Positions 12,876 through 23,907 of a DNA stretch of 64,000 bases are shown piece by piece (the stretch's first letter is position 1; every line of letters begins with the position of its first letter). Source of the stretch: Podospora pseudocomata. Taxonomy: Eukaryota; Ascomycota; Sordariomycetes; Sordariales; Podosporaceae. Position numbers and translations under genes: made by a program. The DNA is taken from NCBI RefSeq assembly GCF_035222375.1, contig NW_026946366.1, positions 3,100,001-3,164,000 of the forward strand, given 5' to 3'. A model generated the notes under the pieces. It had not been told where the DNA came from, ran no database searches, and saw nothing but the letters and a program-made list of their open reading frames with translations.

Positions 12876-14024
12876 TCAGTTTCGAAAATCCACCACAAAT
12901 CGGCGGTCCACCAGTTGCAACGTCACGCTGTTCTCCTCGCCCTCAAATCTCAAGCTTACTTTTCCAGTCGACGCTTCCGCGCCCATGACCTCAGCCTTGT
13001 AAAACATGGTGCTATCTGGATAGAGCGCCAACACTGTCTTTCCCTTCTCCAGCTCGGGAAGATCAGCCCCAGGTGGGGGGAGGGGGATCATACTGCTGGC
13101 ACTAGTGCGATATTCAACCCTCTGGTCTGGTGGGAGGTCCGGATCAGCATCCTGCACCTTGTATCGTCGTGACTTGCCCTCGCCTAGAACTTGCTGCACC
13201 TTTCCCAACATCCACTCGGTGCTGTCCGCACTGGTGGTTGGTTTGGGCTTGAACACCACATCCTGTCCTCGTAGAAACACATTGCGTGCTCGCTGCAGCG
13301 CCGTTCCAGTTCCCAAGCCGCCATCAGGGGGAACGCTATCCGCCTTGCCTGGCGTGTCACGATCTCCTCGTGGGGGAACACTATCCCGGTTGGCAGACCT
13401 GTCGCTCCCTCCAACGCTCCCACCCAGCTTCCGGGTATGGTTGCCAGCCGGAGACGGAACCGGCGAGTCTCCAGCTCCATCAAATTCATAGACAGATCCT
13501 GGATCTTTGTCGCGGTCCTTCTCCCTCTCTCTCTCACGTTCCCTCTCCTTTTCACGCTCCCTTTCCTTTTCTCTTTGGCCCAAACCTCTCGCAGAGCTTG
13601 ATCTGGCCCCACTAGAAAGCAATCCGCTGGGTCGTTCCCTGCCCCCTAAGCTCGACGTCCCGGCAGACTGGGACTCGGCGTCCTCCTTAGCCTTCACTAA
13701 GGCCCGCAGAATGGTGACGGTTTCGATGAGAGAATCAATCTGCTGCTTCGACACGTCGGCGCCCTTAACGCCACTGCGGAGCAGGGCATCCAGCTTGGCC
13801 TCTTCAGCGCCGATATCAATGGAACTGCTGTCTTTGGATGACTTGGATTTCGAAATGTACTTCTCCTGGGCTAGAATTCCTCTGAGTTCATCGTTGCTAT
13901 TGTTGACTCCTTCAATCATGGTGCGCAACTCCTCTTTGATGTTTGACCAGATGGCGGCCTCTTCACCTTGGGTGCTGCCGCTGTTCCGGTTCGGCCCACG
14001 CGAGTTCCGGTTCCGAGAAGACAT
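12876..14024 (-). CDS. SGF29: SAGA-associated factor 29, tandem-Tudor histone reader
   Basis: Single exon, 382 aa, ATG at 14024. The C-terminal 150 residues carry the SGF29 tandem Tudor domain: V-F-L-R-G-Q-D-V-V-F..., then E-Y-R-T-S-A-S-S-M-I-P-L-P, the hallmark V-L-A-L-Y-P-D-S-T-M-F-Y-K-A-E-V, and R-F-E-G-E-E near the end. Known role: binds H3K4me2/3 and recruits the SAGA acetyltransferase to promoters. The N-terminal half is a helical segment typical of the family, followed by a low-complexity Arg/Glu/Lys/Asp stretch of about 25 residues (coded around 13495-13570) and a Ser/Pro/Gly-rich linker. It is divergent from the phosphomannose isomerase gene. Confidence 0.93.
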   Translation of the reverse strand: MSSRNRNSRGPNRNSGSTQGEEAAIWSNIKEELRTMIEGVNNSNDELRGILAQEKYISKSKSSKDSSSIDIGAEEAKLDALLRSGVKGADVSKQQIDSLIETVTILRALVKAKEDAESQSAGTSSLGGRERPSGLLSSGARSSSARGLGQREKEREREKEREREREREKDRDKDPGSVYEFDGAGDSPVPSPAGNHTRKLGGSVGGSDRSANRDSVPPRGDRDTPGKADSVPPDGGLGTGTALQRARNVFLRGQDVVFKPKPTTSADSTEWMLGKVQQVLGEGKSRRYKVQDADPDLPPDQRVEYRTSASSMIPLPPPGADLPELEKGKTVLALYPDSTMFYKAEVMGAEASTGKVSLRFEGEENSVTLQLVDRRFVVDFRN

Positions 14025-14823
14025 GCTGCGTTGATTGCGTTTCTGTGAGAATTACGATTGTGAATGATGCTGTTATGTATGTGCTACGTTCTCACCAGAA
14101 AGATCAGCTACTACTCAATATAGGGGTTCTGCCAAGCCTACATATTAGTCGGAAGCGTCGTCGGCCCTGGCGTCTATAAAATCTCTCTGGGTTCAGCCTC
14201 CTGGTTGGTTTGATGTCATCAGTTTGCTGGTTTGTTCCAACCTGCCACACAATGTAGAATGTACGTAAGTGTGCTACTGTCTCATGAGTCAAAGATAGCA
14301 AGAAGTTGGTCATCAAATCGTGATGGTCGTGGAGCAAACACGGAGGAGTATGTCAAATGGTGGAATAAGACGAGGCATCAACCGGCCAGAGAACAAGGTC
14401 GCGACCATGTCCGGTGGCAGAATGAGCCATCGCGTTTGGGCGGTGAGAGAGCTGTCATTCGCTGAAGCGGGGCTGCTGTATCTCTCGGCCACTCTGCTCA
14501 AAAGCCACACGGAGGACGAGGCTGAGGGCCCCGCACTGTCTCTTTACCTTCAAGGCTCTCAACGAGGGATCCCAAGCAATGTCTTTGGTGACGTAAAACG
14601 AGGGGCTAAAGGGTGCAGCAGCTCCCACCTCGAACAGTCGCTGGAGGTACCCGACATTTGATAAATACCCAACATTGATCTGAACTAAAAGCGCGTTGGA
14701 GGTGTGCTCTGACCTGCCCGTTCTCTGCTTTGCTCCTCACCACCGCTACCGGTACCTTAGTCCAAGCACCCCATCTTGGTCCATCCCTGCCCCTCCGTTG
14801 TTGTCTTGTCTCCGTCGTTCGCG
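14025..14823. other. divergent promoter of SGF29 and PMI40
   Basis: About 800 nt between two divergent starts. A pyrimidine-rich stretch lies just before the isomerase ATG (14790-14820). No other element recognised. Confidence 0.5.
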
Positions 14824-16236
14824 ATGCAGGTCCCCTTGATACGCCTCCAATGCGGGGCCAACTCCTATGACTGGGGGAAGAAGGGTAGCGACTCTGCTGC
14901 TGCCAGATTTGCAGCTGCAACCCCTTCAGACGGTTTTACCATTCAAGATGATAAGCCATATGCAGAAGTACTTTCAAGCCCTCCTGGGAGTCCAACGATG
15001 ATGTTGGTGATGAGCTAACAATAGTGGCATCGGTAGCTCTGGATGGGCACACATCCATCCAACCCTTCCAAAGACCTAACCACAGGCCGCACCTTGCTCG
15101 ATCTCGTCCAAGACAACCAAGCCCTCCTAGCCTCGAGCGTTGCATTCAAATATGAGAACAAGCTTCCCTTTCTCTTCAAGATCCTCTCCATCGGCAAGGC
15201 TCTATCGATTCAGGCCCATCCCAACAAGAAGCTTGCCGAGAAGCTCCACGCCCGCGACCCAAAGAACTACCCAGATGACAACCACAAGCCCGAGATGGCC
15301 ATTGCCATCACTCCCTTTGAAGGGTTTTGCGGTTTCCGCCCACTAGCTGAGATCTCGCACTTCCTCGAAAACGTCCCTGCCTTGCGCCAACTGGTAGGCG
15401 ACGACAAGGCCCAATCCTTCATTGACACCGTCAAGGCGAACCCCGACGACAAGACCCAAAACAAAAAGGCACTTCAGACAGTCTTTGGCGCAGTCTTGTC
15501 TGCTTCGGAGGATGACCTCGCAAAAGCAACCTCCTCCCTCGTCGAAGCTGCCTCCTCTCAAGGCGCCGAGTTTGCCGCCGGCGGCGTCTCCTCCACCTCT
15601 GGCTCTGTCCTCTCCGAACTCGTAACCCGCCTCCACAGCCACTTCGGGTCCGACTACGGCCTCTTCGTCTTGTTCTTCCTCAACTTTATCAAGCTCTCCC
15701 CCGGCGAGGCTCTCTTTCTTCAAGCAGACGACATCCACGCCTATGTCTCGGGTGACATTGTCGAGTGCATGGCCTCGAGCGACAATGTCGTCCGCGCCGG
15801 CTTCACCCCCAAGTTCAAGGACGTCGACACCCTGGTGGGCATGCTGACGTACAACTATGCGCCTATTGAGGAGCAAAAGATGGAGCCGGTGGATTACCCC
15901 TATGTCACACTCAACAGAGCGGCGTACAGTTCTGGCTCCGAGGCCAAGCTGTACGACCCCCCCATTGAGGAGTTTAGTGTAGTCAGGACGGTGCTCAGGG
16001 GGAACGGGTCAAAGGCTACATTTGATCCGCTGGATGGGCCAAGTATTATCATTTGCACGGGCGGCAAGGGGAAGATTAGCGTTGGGCCGACTGTGAAGGA
16101 GATCAAGGAGGGGTATGTCTATTTTGTGGGCGCCACAGCGGAATGCGTGCTGGAGAGCGAGGCGGATGGAGACGAGGACGAGTTTGTCACTTTCAAGGCG
16201 TACTGCGAGGTGGAGGAGACGAGGAATGGGGCGTGA
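14824..16236 (+). CDS. PMI40: mannose-6-phosphate isomerase, type I (two exons)
   Basis: Model: exons 14824-14967 and 15037-16236; 447 aa. Exon 1 encodes the usual start ending P-Y-A-E, spliced to L-W-M-G-T-H-P. Zn ligands are visible in Q-A-H-P-N-K, in D-N-H-K-P-E-M-A and in [10 protein letters not shown]. Known role: interconverts fructose-6-P and mannose-6-P, feeding GDP-mannose for glycosylation and cell-wall mannan; cytosolic. The 69-nt intron has CTAAC followed by two AGs 13 nt apart; only the second (15036) keeps frame. It is convergent with SSN3, 216 nt between stops. Confidence 0.95.
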
Positions 16237-16452
16237 CTATCTGAGTCGGCTCGACTTTGAGAGCCTGAGAGCAATCACGAGTATCCCTAGCAAAAACACC
16301 AACAATATGCCTTTGATGGTCGGAATATCACTATAAACTCTGAATAAACGCTCAAACGTAAATGCCATAGATGTCATGCCCATCCCAGAAACACCACCAA
16401 CTCCAGACGACTCCTCTCCCTATAATCATTGCCCAGCCGTGGAAAAGTAAAA

Positions 16453-18269
16453 TCAGTTCTCCTTCACTCTCTTCCCCGGTCTCAGCGAATCATCCGGCAG
16501 CCCGCTTCTCTTGGTCCCGGGCAGGCTCCCCGTTCGTATATCGTTATCGTCCTGACTGACCCTCCGATGAGGGTATTCCATCTTGACCCCCGCGAAGCAG
16601 TTCGCATTGATCGGATCCGGGCTCTCGGCAAAGAACGGGTGCTGGAGCGCATTGGCAGCCGTCAGTCTCTTTTCCGGATCGTACTCCAGCAGCCCAGCCA
16701 GCAAGTTGTACCCCTGCGCGCCGAGCACCGAAAGCGAGCTCGCCCCATTGGCCTGCGCCGTCGACGAAATCTGCTGGTTGATGGTGCCATAGTACCACTT
16801 TTCCAAGTGGGAGACGCTCGCGGCTGCGTTGTTCCCGCCTCGTCCGTGGTGGGACTGGTGATGATGGTGTGAACCATACCCGTGATGTCCGTGGTGACCT
16901 CCATGCCCACCACCGCCACCGCCTCCCAATGGCGGTGACAGCGACGGCAGCTGCGAGTACTCGGGCATGCTCGTCAGCAACGGCCACCGCTCCTTCGTCG
17001 GCAGGCCCATGACGTCCACAATCTTTTGCATCTGGTTCCGCTGAAACGGCACCGTCTTTTTCGAGTCCATTTTTGCTTCCTCCCCCTTGAAGATGGGGCG
17101 GAGAGAGAGCAGCTCGGCAAAGATGCAGCCCACGGCCCACATGTCGATCGCGGGCGTGTAGTGCCTGCTTCCCAGCAGCAGCTCGGGAGCGCGATACCAG
17201 ATCGTCACTACGACTTTGTCGCCCGAGAACAAGCTGTGGAGGGGTTTGTAGAACAGGCGGGCGAGACCGAGATCGCCAATTTTCACCTCCCCCGACGACG
17301 TGACCATGATGTTGGCTGGTTTGAGATCACGGTGGAGGACCCAGTTGGTGTGCAGGTATTGGCAGCCGTTGAGGAGCTGGAACATGATGCTCTTGATGGT
17401 GTTTGGCGGGATGGGATGCCGCGGTTGCTGGGTGTGGTGGTGGATGATTTGCAACAAGTCGTGCTCGGCGTACTCAAAGACCATGAATATGCACTTGTCC
17501 TCGAGGATGATTTCGATGAGCTTGATGACGTTGGCGTGGTTGAGTTCAGAGCAGAGGGCCATTTCTCTCACGGCGGATTGCGAAATGCCCGTGTAGGTGA
17601 CCTGCTCGCCTTCCTTGTCCGGCTTGAACTTCTTGATGGCAAACTCGCCTGGTTGGCCATGGCGACCGTGAGCCTTGTAGACACGGCCATAGGTGCCACT
17701 GGAAATGAAACCAATGACTTTGTACTTGTCTGTAACTCGCACTTTGCTCTGATACTGGATGGGTCCTCCCCGGTCACCTGGGTCTATTGTGAAGTGTTAG
17801 TCTTGTGTTTTGTCACAGGTCCGATGAAAACTGACAGGATGATGTCCTTTGCTGCTGCTGCTGTTGCTGGTAGCTGACTTCAGCTCTCAAATTTCGGGCC
17901 GGGTTCATGGCGTTGACAAAATTGTTTGATCTGATATCACCAGCAGCGCTGGCAACGGCAAAAGAAGGGTTGTGGTGGTTCGGAACAGCAGGGGCATAAT
18001 GGTGGGGGTGCGGGTGCATAAAGGCGGCGGTCGACGACGACGTTGAAGAAGATGAGGATGAGGCTGACAGCGATGTGAGACCAGGCCTGGGGAGATCAAC
18101 GCCGCCATTGGTGGTCTTGGCGACTACCACGCGCCGCGCAGCAACAGCAGCAGCAGCAGCACTTCCCGCCCTCGCAACACTAAAACCGCCCCCGCCCACA
18201 GTGCTTTGTTGTTGGCCATAGGGAGTGTACTGTGAGTGTTGAAACTGCCGCTGTTGGTGGTGGTGGTGG

Positions 18270-18312
<43 letters not shown>

Positions 18313-18400
18313 GCTGCTGGTTATTTTGCCGTTGCTGATGTTGATGCTGCTGCTGCTGATGTACTGGGGCCCTCTGTAGTGGGGTATATCGATTGTCCAT
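16453..18400 (-). CDS. SSN3: Mediator CDK8-module kinase SSN3/SRB10 (two exons)
   Basis: Model: exons 18400-17836 and 17783-16453, 52-nt GTCAGT...TAG intron; 631 aa, longer than usual. Residues 1-190 are low complexity: a 16-Gln run followed by five His, an Ala run, Ser runs and a second Gln run. The kinase domain then starts D-K-Y-K-V-I-G-F-I-S-S-G-T-Y-G-R-V-Y-K-A, with A-I-K-K-F, the S-Q-S-A-V-R-E helix (CDK8 form), H-R-D-L-K-P-A-N, D-L-G-L-A-R and W-Y-R-A-P-E. Known role: with cyclin C, phosphorylates RNA polymerase II and transcription factors as part of the Mediator kinase module. A Gly/His-rich insert of about 45 residues (coded near 16800-16945) interrupts the C-lobe between S-L-S-P-P-L and S-H-L-E-K-W-Y. 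Confidence 0.95.
18270..18320. repeat. (TTG)n tract coding polyglutamine in SSN3
   Basis: Fourteen uninterrupted TTG units plus two CTG on the plus strand, read as 16 Gln codons (mostly CAA) on the minus strand, followed by five GTG/GGT units read as His. It is a near-pure microsatellite in coding sequence, so its length is expected to vary. Confidence 0.93.
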
Positions 18401-19384
18401 GGCGAGCAATGCCACCTTTCTGCTCTGGACTGCCTTAAGATATCTGGCCCATGGATGGAGAACAGTGAAGTGGACACAACCAAATCAATGTCAAAAATAC
18501 TGTTTTTGACGCAGTGACCAACTGAAAAGACACCTATCTGGAATTTGACAAGCAACAGGGAAGGAAGCTGGAGAGAAGGGGAGCTTGGGCTTCACAGGTC
18601 GGATAGCCACCGAGTAGGTATCAGAGAGGAGACCCAGCTTCAGCTTCCCATTTTCGTTCAAAATATCGTCTACGGAAGGGAGGCGAAATATGATGGTGCT
18701 AATAATGCTAAAGGAAAGAGACACTACCTACCTTCAAAGCCGGCCTGCACGCTCCTTTTCAAGGAGGAGCCCATGATGGAATCCTGTGACCGACGAGACG
18801 AGTCAGCAACTTCCCGGTGATCTCCCCGCGATCCTGCAGTGGGAATTTCCACCTGAATTTCAGGGGCCACTGGGGGTGTTAGTGGTCAGAAAACACACCT
18901 ACATACAACCCGACACAGCCTGCCGTTTGCGGTCCACCGTGGGATGCAGAATGCACCCAATTGGCGATCTGGCCGGGAAAAGGACCTTGGTTGGAGGCGT
19001 CCAAGTTTCGTAGCGAGATTTGCCTGCTCTGCTGCTCCCGTCACCGGTGCCAACAGACAAGGCCCGGGGCACCATGCGAGAATCAATGCGACGGGTGGTA
19101 ATTTGGAGATGGGGGAATTCCTGCTCGAGTTCGGGTGATGACATGAGGTTGATTTTCCAACAGATGCGTCGATAGAGTCGGGGAGGGGGGGAGATTGATA
19201 AGCTTTCTATTTCTGCAATCATCATACCTACCTCCTGTCCGTCCTGCGTCACTCCGTCACAATGACAAGGCTAGTCGTGGAGAGAAATGCATCCTTTTCA
19301 TTCACCATGACCTTATAGAAAAAGCAAAATACGCTCGCTACTCCATACACAACAAAACCATGCCGTCGGGCCCTCCCACACCCC
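18401..19384. other. intergenic
   Basis: Upstream region of SSN3 and 3' region of ARP2, both on the minus strand. No supportable gene or repeat. Confidence 0.5.
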
Positions 19385-20760
19385 TTATCTCGGCCCGAGC
19401 TTCTCCAGGATTCTCGTGCCTTGCTCCTCCCACTCCTGCTTGGAAATCCACATGCTGTCCTTGTCGGCCATAATGTTGGCCAACACAGCACCACCCAAGA
19501 AAACCATGTGCCTTCTCCGCGGCGGGTCTTCTATTCTGACCTTGAACTTGTTCAACCGTTCCGGGTTCCCTTGCAACACTCTTGTGAGCCAAAGCTGCTT
19601 CAACTCCTTCTCAAGGCGTGAAGGAAGACCAGGGTACATGCTGCTGCCACCCGACAATACAATAGCCTTGAAGAGGGAGGATCGGACATCCACATCGGCG
19701 GCTTGGATGGTGTTGAACAGGAATTCGGCGATACCCGGCTGGTCGCAGTCGACGAGATGGGGCTGGAACAGACACTCGGGGGCTTCGAATCTCTCGGATC
19801 CAACACGGATCACACGGCCGTCAGGGAGTGTGTAGCTTTCAACCAACACCGTCGTGTCTTCGCTTAATCGCTTATCCAGCTCGAGGTCATAAGAGACATA
19901 GCAGAGCTTCTCCTTCATCTGGCGGACCGTTTCGAAATCGGCGGTACGGTTGAGGGCATAGCCTCGGCGCGTCAGCAGCGCAATCAGGTTGCGGGTAACG
20001 TCGCGACCTGCAACATCGAGGCGGCGCGTGAGATGGTTGAGGACGACGGACTCGTAGACGGGAACAATATGCGTAACGCCATCGCCGGAATCAACAACAA
20101 CACCGGAGCTGAGACCTATTTCCCCCCTCCCATGTTAGCTAACCCCTTGCATGGTGCGTAAGCCGTAGTCAGGGGTAAACATAAACATACCCTGAGCATA
20201 AAGCGCCAGAACAGCTTGAATAGCCACATACACCCCCCCAAACTCGTAGCGCTCAAACATGACCTGGCACATCTGCTCCCTGTTCCTCAGCGGGTTGAGC
20301 GGTGGTTCGGTGAGCAGGATCTTGCGGCCCCGGGTATCAACCTTCATTTTTTCGTAAAAGGTGTAATCCCAGAGATGCTGCATGTCGTCCCACTTCTTCA
20401 CGATACCGTTCTCCATTGGGTACGAAACTTGCAGCATGGTGCGGGCGGCAGCAGCCTCGTCACCACACATGATATCCTTGATAACCATATCGCTGCCTCC
20501 TTGCTCCTCGGTACGCAGGATGGGCCGGCCGACGATGGATGGGTATTGGAACTCGGGGAAATTCTGGGCGGCATAGCCGACTTTGAGAAAGCCTGTGCCG
20601 CCATCGAGAACTGTGAAAATAAAGGCCAATGGTGGTCAGTCGAGGGATCATGGTTGATAACTATGTCGAGCCGCCTAGCTTGGGCATCGAGCAACTGGCA
20701 GTGCCAACCAGGCTACGCGGTTTCTGGATTGAACTTACCTATTGGAGCTTCGTTCGCCAT
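19385..20760 (-). CDS. ARP2: actin-related protein 2, ARP2/3 complex (three exons)
   Basis: Model: exons 20760-20739, 20610-20191 and 20115-19385; 390 aa, the usual size. Exon 1 is only 22 nt (M-A-N-E-A-P-I), joined to [14 protein letters not shown], the ATP-binding phosphate-1 motif. [10 protein letters not shown], the phosphate-2 motif, follows in exon 3, and then [15 protein letters not shown]2-specific text includes [13 protein letters not shown]. Known role: nucleates branched actin with ARP3 in endocytic patches. The first intron (128 nt) is longer than most here; the second is 75 nt with a GCTAAC branch site. Confidence 0.96.
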
Positions 20761-21326
20761 CTTGACTCTCCTGCACTCTGTGTATGAGCCGAGAAATCGA
20801 ATTTGATGGTGGTGTGTGTCCTCCAAAAAGCTGGAAGGGGTGCGCAACGGAGCTGTCGGTCAAGTCGGTGTTGATGATGCTTGGTTGCTTGCGCGGCGGA
20901 GACGTTGGTGGTGGGGTTAGCTGCCAGGAGGTCCACGGGTGTTTGGCTGCGGTGAGGCTGGCACTGGCCGCTAGCAAGGAAGGGGTGGCCCACAGCATCC
21001 AACTGTGGCTTGGCCCATGACAGGACAGACAGGGGAGCATGGGTCACTTCATCAGGAGGCACACGTGATACCCCGCATTGGCACCACTCGCTCCTTTCCA
21101 TCGATTGGAGGGACCGATTGTCGGCGGCTTCCGTCGTTGGCTAGTAGATATACCGTTTCGTCTGCAGGTGATGTATTTGACTTGACCCTCCCATTCTCTC
21201 TGGATCCAAATGGGAAATTTTACTCAACACGAATCTCTAGATCTCGCCGGGGTTGTCATTCTACGAATTCATCTAGACTTTGGTAACCATCTCGATATAT
21301 CTAGAGACTACGATACCACAGCCACC
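20761..21326. other. divergent promoter of ARP2 and the racemase-like gene
   Basis: 566 nt between divergent starts; no recognised element beyond a CCACC Kozak-like context at the plus-strand start. Confidence 0.5.
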
Positions 21327-22166
21327 ATGTCAACCGCTTTTGTTAGACGCACCACCAAGATCCTGATCTTGAACCCCAACTCCTCTGCATCCATGACCCA
21401 TGGGGTTGAGGAGGCCATTCGGGGTATAAATCTACCTTTGGTATGTGCATGTCACTTGACCTATGTTCATGGAGTATACCGCGTGCCCAAATCTCTAACA
21501 GTGCAGAACCAGTCGACCGAGATTTACACTTACACAGCACCACCAGCATCTCCAGCATCAATCAACGACGGTGATGACGTGCAGCAGAGCGCAGACGTTG
21601 TTCTGCGCAACCTCCAAGAGACGGGCATCCTCAAGGAATATGATGCCGTACTGGTTGCTTGCTATTCCGTGCACCCTCTGGTCCATCTCATCCAGGAAAA
21701 CTGGCCCCATCTTGCTGTGACGGGCATTTTTGAAGCGAGCATCGTAACGTCGCTGTCACTGCTGCCCTACCAAGACAATTGGGGCATCGTCACAACCGGG
21801 AAGTTCTGGGAGAAGCACCTGTCTGACGGCGTGCACCACTTCGTTGGAAGTGAAAACAGCAACAGCAGATTTGCCGGTGTCGAGACCACTGGTCTGAATG
21901 CTGGGGATTTCCACGGTGGCGTTGACCCTGTCGTGGTTCGACAAAAGCTATGCGAAGCTACGAAGAGACTGCTGGACCGTGGCGTGCAGGCTGTAGTCAT
22001 GGGTTGCGCGGGAATGGCTGGTCTGGAGGACATCATCAGGTCAGTTGCCACTGAAGGGCGTGGTGAAGAGGCTGGAAAGAAGTTGCTTGTCATCGATGGT
22101 GTCAAGGCTGGGGTTGGCTTGCTTGAACAAATGGTCCGCAACAAGCGCATGTTCCAAAGATCGTAA
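21327..22166 (+). CDS. DCG1: DCG1-like Asp/Glu/hydantoin racemase family protein (two exons)
   Basis: Model: exons 21327-21440 and 21507-22166; 257 aa. I start at 21327 because of its ACC-ATG-T context; the frame is open further upstream without family similarity. Hallmarks: K-I-L-I-L-N-P-N-S-S at the N-terminus, the first catalytic cysteine in L-V-A-C-Y-S-V-H-P, and the second in V-M-G-C-A-G-M-A-G-L. Yeast DCG1 is under nitrogen catabolite control in the allantoin region, and relatives racemise hydantoins or allantoin. The substrate here is unknown. The 66-nt intron is in frame and stop-free, so retained transcripts would add 22 residues. The gene is convergent with the sugar transporter. 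Confidence 0.88.
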   Translation: MSTAFVRRTTKILILNPNSSASMTHGVEEAIRGINLPLVCACHLTYVHGVYRVPKSLTVQNQSTEIYTYTAPPASPASINDGDDVQQSADVVLRNLQETGILKEYDAVLVACYSVHPLVHLIQENWPHLAVTGIFEASIVTSLSLLPYQDNWGIVTTGKFWEKHLSDGVHHFVGSENSNSRFAGVETTGLNAGDFHGGVDPVVVRQKLCEATKRLLDRGVQAVVMGCAGMAGLEDIIRSVATEGRGEEAGKKLLVIDGVKAGVGLLEQMVRNKRMFQRS

Positions 22167-22302
22167 CAAAGTTGTTCAAATGTTAGTCTAGGTAGCGGGG
22201 GAAAAAAAGGAAAATTGCGGATATTAAGCAAACTAAATGCCCAGACTCCAAACTCCCAACTTGCTTGCCATACCTATACCTATGGTCCATTGCAACATCC
22301 AA

Positions 22303-23907
22303 TCAGTCGACCCTTCTCGTACGGCCCCAGACCTCGTCTGCATCCTTCCGCCCGCGAGTTTCGGGAACACGGCCGCTCACAAATGCGGCCCATAGAAGGG
22401 CAAATCCTGCAAAGATAAAGTACACCCAACCGGCACCACCAAACGCATCGTTCAACGCAGCGTTGACAATGGGGAACAAGTACGCCACGAGGAAGGTAGC
22501 CACGTAGCTTGCACCCAGAGCCCAGCTTTGCGTCGCCCCCACAGCCTCCGGGCCCACGAGCTCAGAGGCCATGATGAACGGGACTGGGCCTAGGCCGACA
22601 GCGAAGAAGGCCACAAAAAATAAGACGGCAATAGCAGACAAGATCTTGACGTCGAAATGGATCGCAAGAGCCAGGGCTAAAGAGCTAGTACCTTGTCCCA
22701 TAATGGAAGTCAGCAGGCAGGTCTTGCGTCCAAAACGATCGGGAAGAGGAGAAGCAGCCATAGTAACGCCGAGGTTGATGATGGAGATGACGATGGTGAG
22801 CAAAGCTGAGCTGATGGGGAGAAGGTCCTTGAGCAGCGAAACGGAGTACATGATGATGGAGTTGATGCCGCACAGTTGCTGGGCGAACATGATGCCTACA
22901 ACCGCAATGATGGCGGGCCTGGTGAAGGGATCACGAAGGACTTGTAGAAACCCAAGATGTACCCGAGGGGAGTGCTGGGCACCAGCTGATGGCGTCAAGA
23001 GTCCAGAGGCGTCTGCCGAGGTGCTTTCATTGCTGACAAGCAGCGCTTCCTCCTCACTAGTTGGCTTGCTGGCCCCTTGGCCCCAACTTTCCACTTCCTC
23101 GTCAATGTTGCTAACCCTGCCGCGAATGCGCTGCAGAACACGCCGAGCGTGGGTGAGGTCGCCCTTGGCACTAGCAGTCCAAGCTGGGCTTTCGGGGAGA
23201 AGAGCTAAACCAAGACCTTGAGCAAGAGCAATGATAACGCCGGTGCCCATAATCCATCGCCAAGCACTTCCATAACTCAGGAAGAAGCCCAGAGTTTGAG
23301 TGAACAGAATACCGACGTTGATGCTGATTTGGGTGAAGGCGCCAAAGAAACCTCTCTGTGTTGGTGGTGCCACTTCACTGATGTACAAGGGAACGATGAC
23401 AGTGCTGGCACCGGCCCCAACACCCGTGAGAAAACGACCAATGATCATGGTGGGAACAGAGCCTGCAGAGGTTTCGACGATGGATCCAAGCAAGTAAAAG
23501 GCGGCCGTCAATTGCATGGGGAGCTTGCGCCCGCGTGCCGACGTAAAAGGGCCGGATGTGAGGGCGCCGAGAAGGCCGCCGACGGTGAAGACGGCCGAGA
23601 TGGCGGCAAAGTCGGAACGGCTCATGGGAATACAGTCCACAACATCGTCGGATGAGCTACTCTTGGTAATAACAAGGGAGGCCAGCTGTTGAAGCGCCGA
23701 AATGCTTTTCTTTTGGCAGGTGATAACATCTTCAGGTGCGTTGAGCTCAGCCTATGGAGATGATGAGAATGGTCAGTAACTCGGTTTGATGTAGCTTACA
23801 ACGTCAAAAGAGCTTACCAAGTGAAAGCCAAACTGGAGGGGCCCAAGGGTAGCAATCAGTATCAGTATCACCAAGAACGGCGTGACTTCGTGGAGAGCGG
23901 ACGCCAT
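22303..23907 (-). CDS. MFS sugar-porter family transporter, VPS73-like (two exons)
   Basis: Model: exons 23907-23818 and 23751-22303; 512 aa. Exon 1 gives the first helix ending G-F-H-L, joined to A-E-L-N-A-P-E-D-V-I-T-C. Twelve hydrophobic segments follow, with sugar-porter signatures: R-G-R-K after helix 2, G-R-F-L-T-G-V-G-A-G, Y-I-S-E-V-A-P-P-T-Q-R-G, P-E-S-P-A-W, Q-Q-L-C-G-I-N-S, D-R-F-G-R-K and a C-terminal V-P-E-T-R-G-R. The central loop is about 70 residues and acidic. The sequence type is closest to the fungal hexose-transporter-like proteins related to yeast Vps73; the real substrate is not deducible. Confidence 0.9.

Noticed and set aside
15343-15876. 177-codon ORF antisense to phosphomannose isomerase
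   Set aside because: Shadow of the isomerase exon; no motif.
17026-17877. 283-codon ORF antisense to SSN3
   Set aside because: Shadow of the kinase exon; runs across its intron and has no family similarity.
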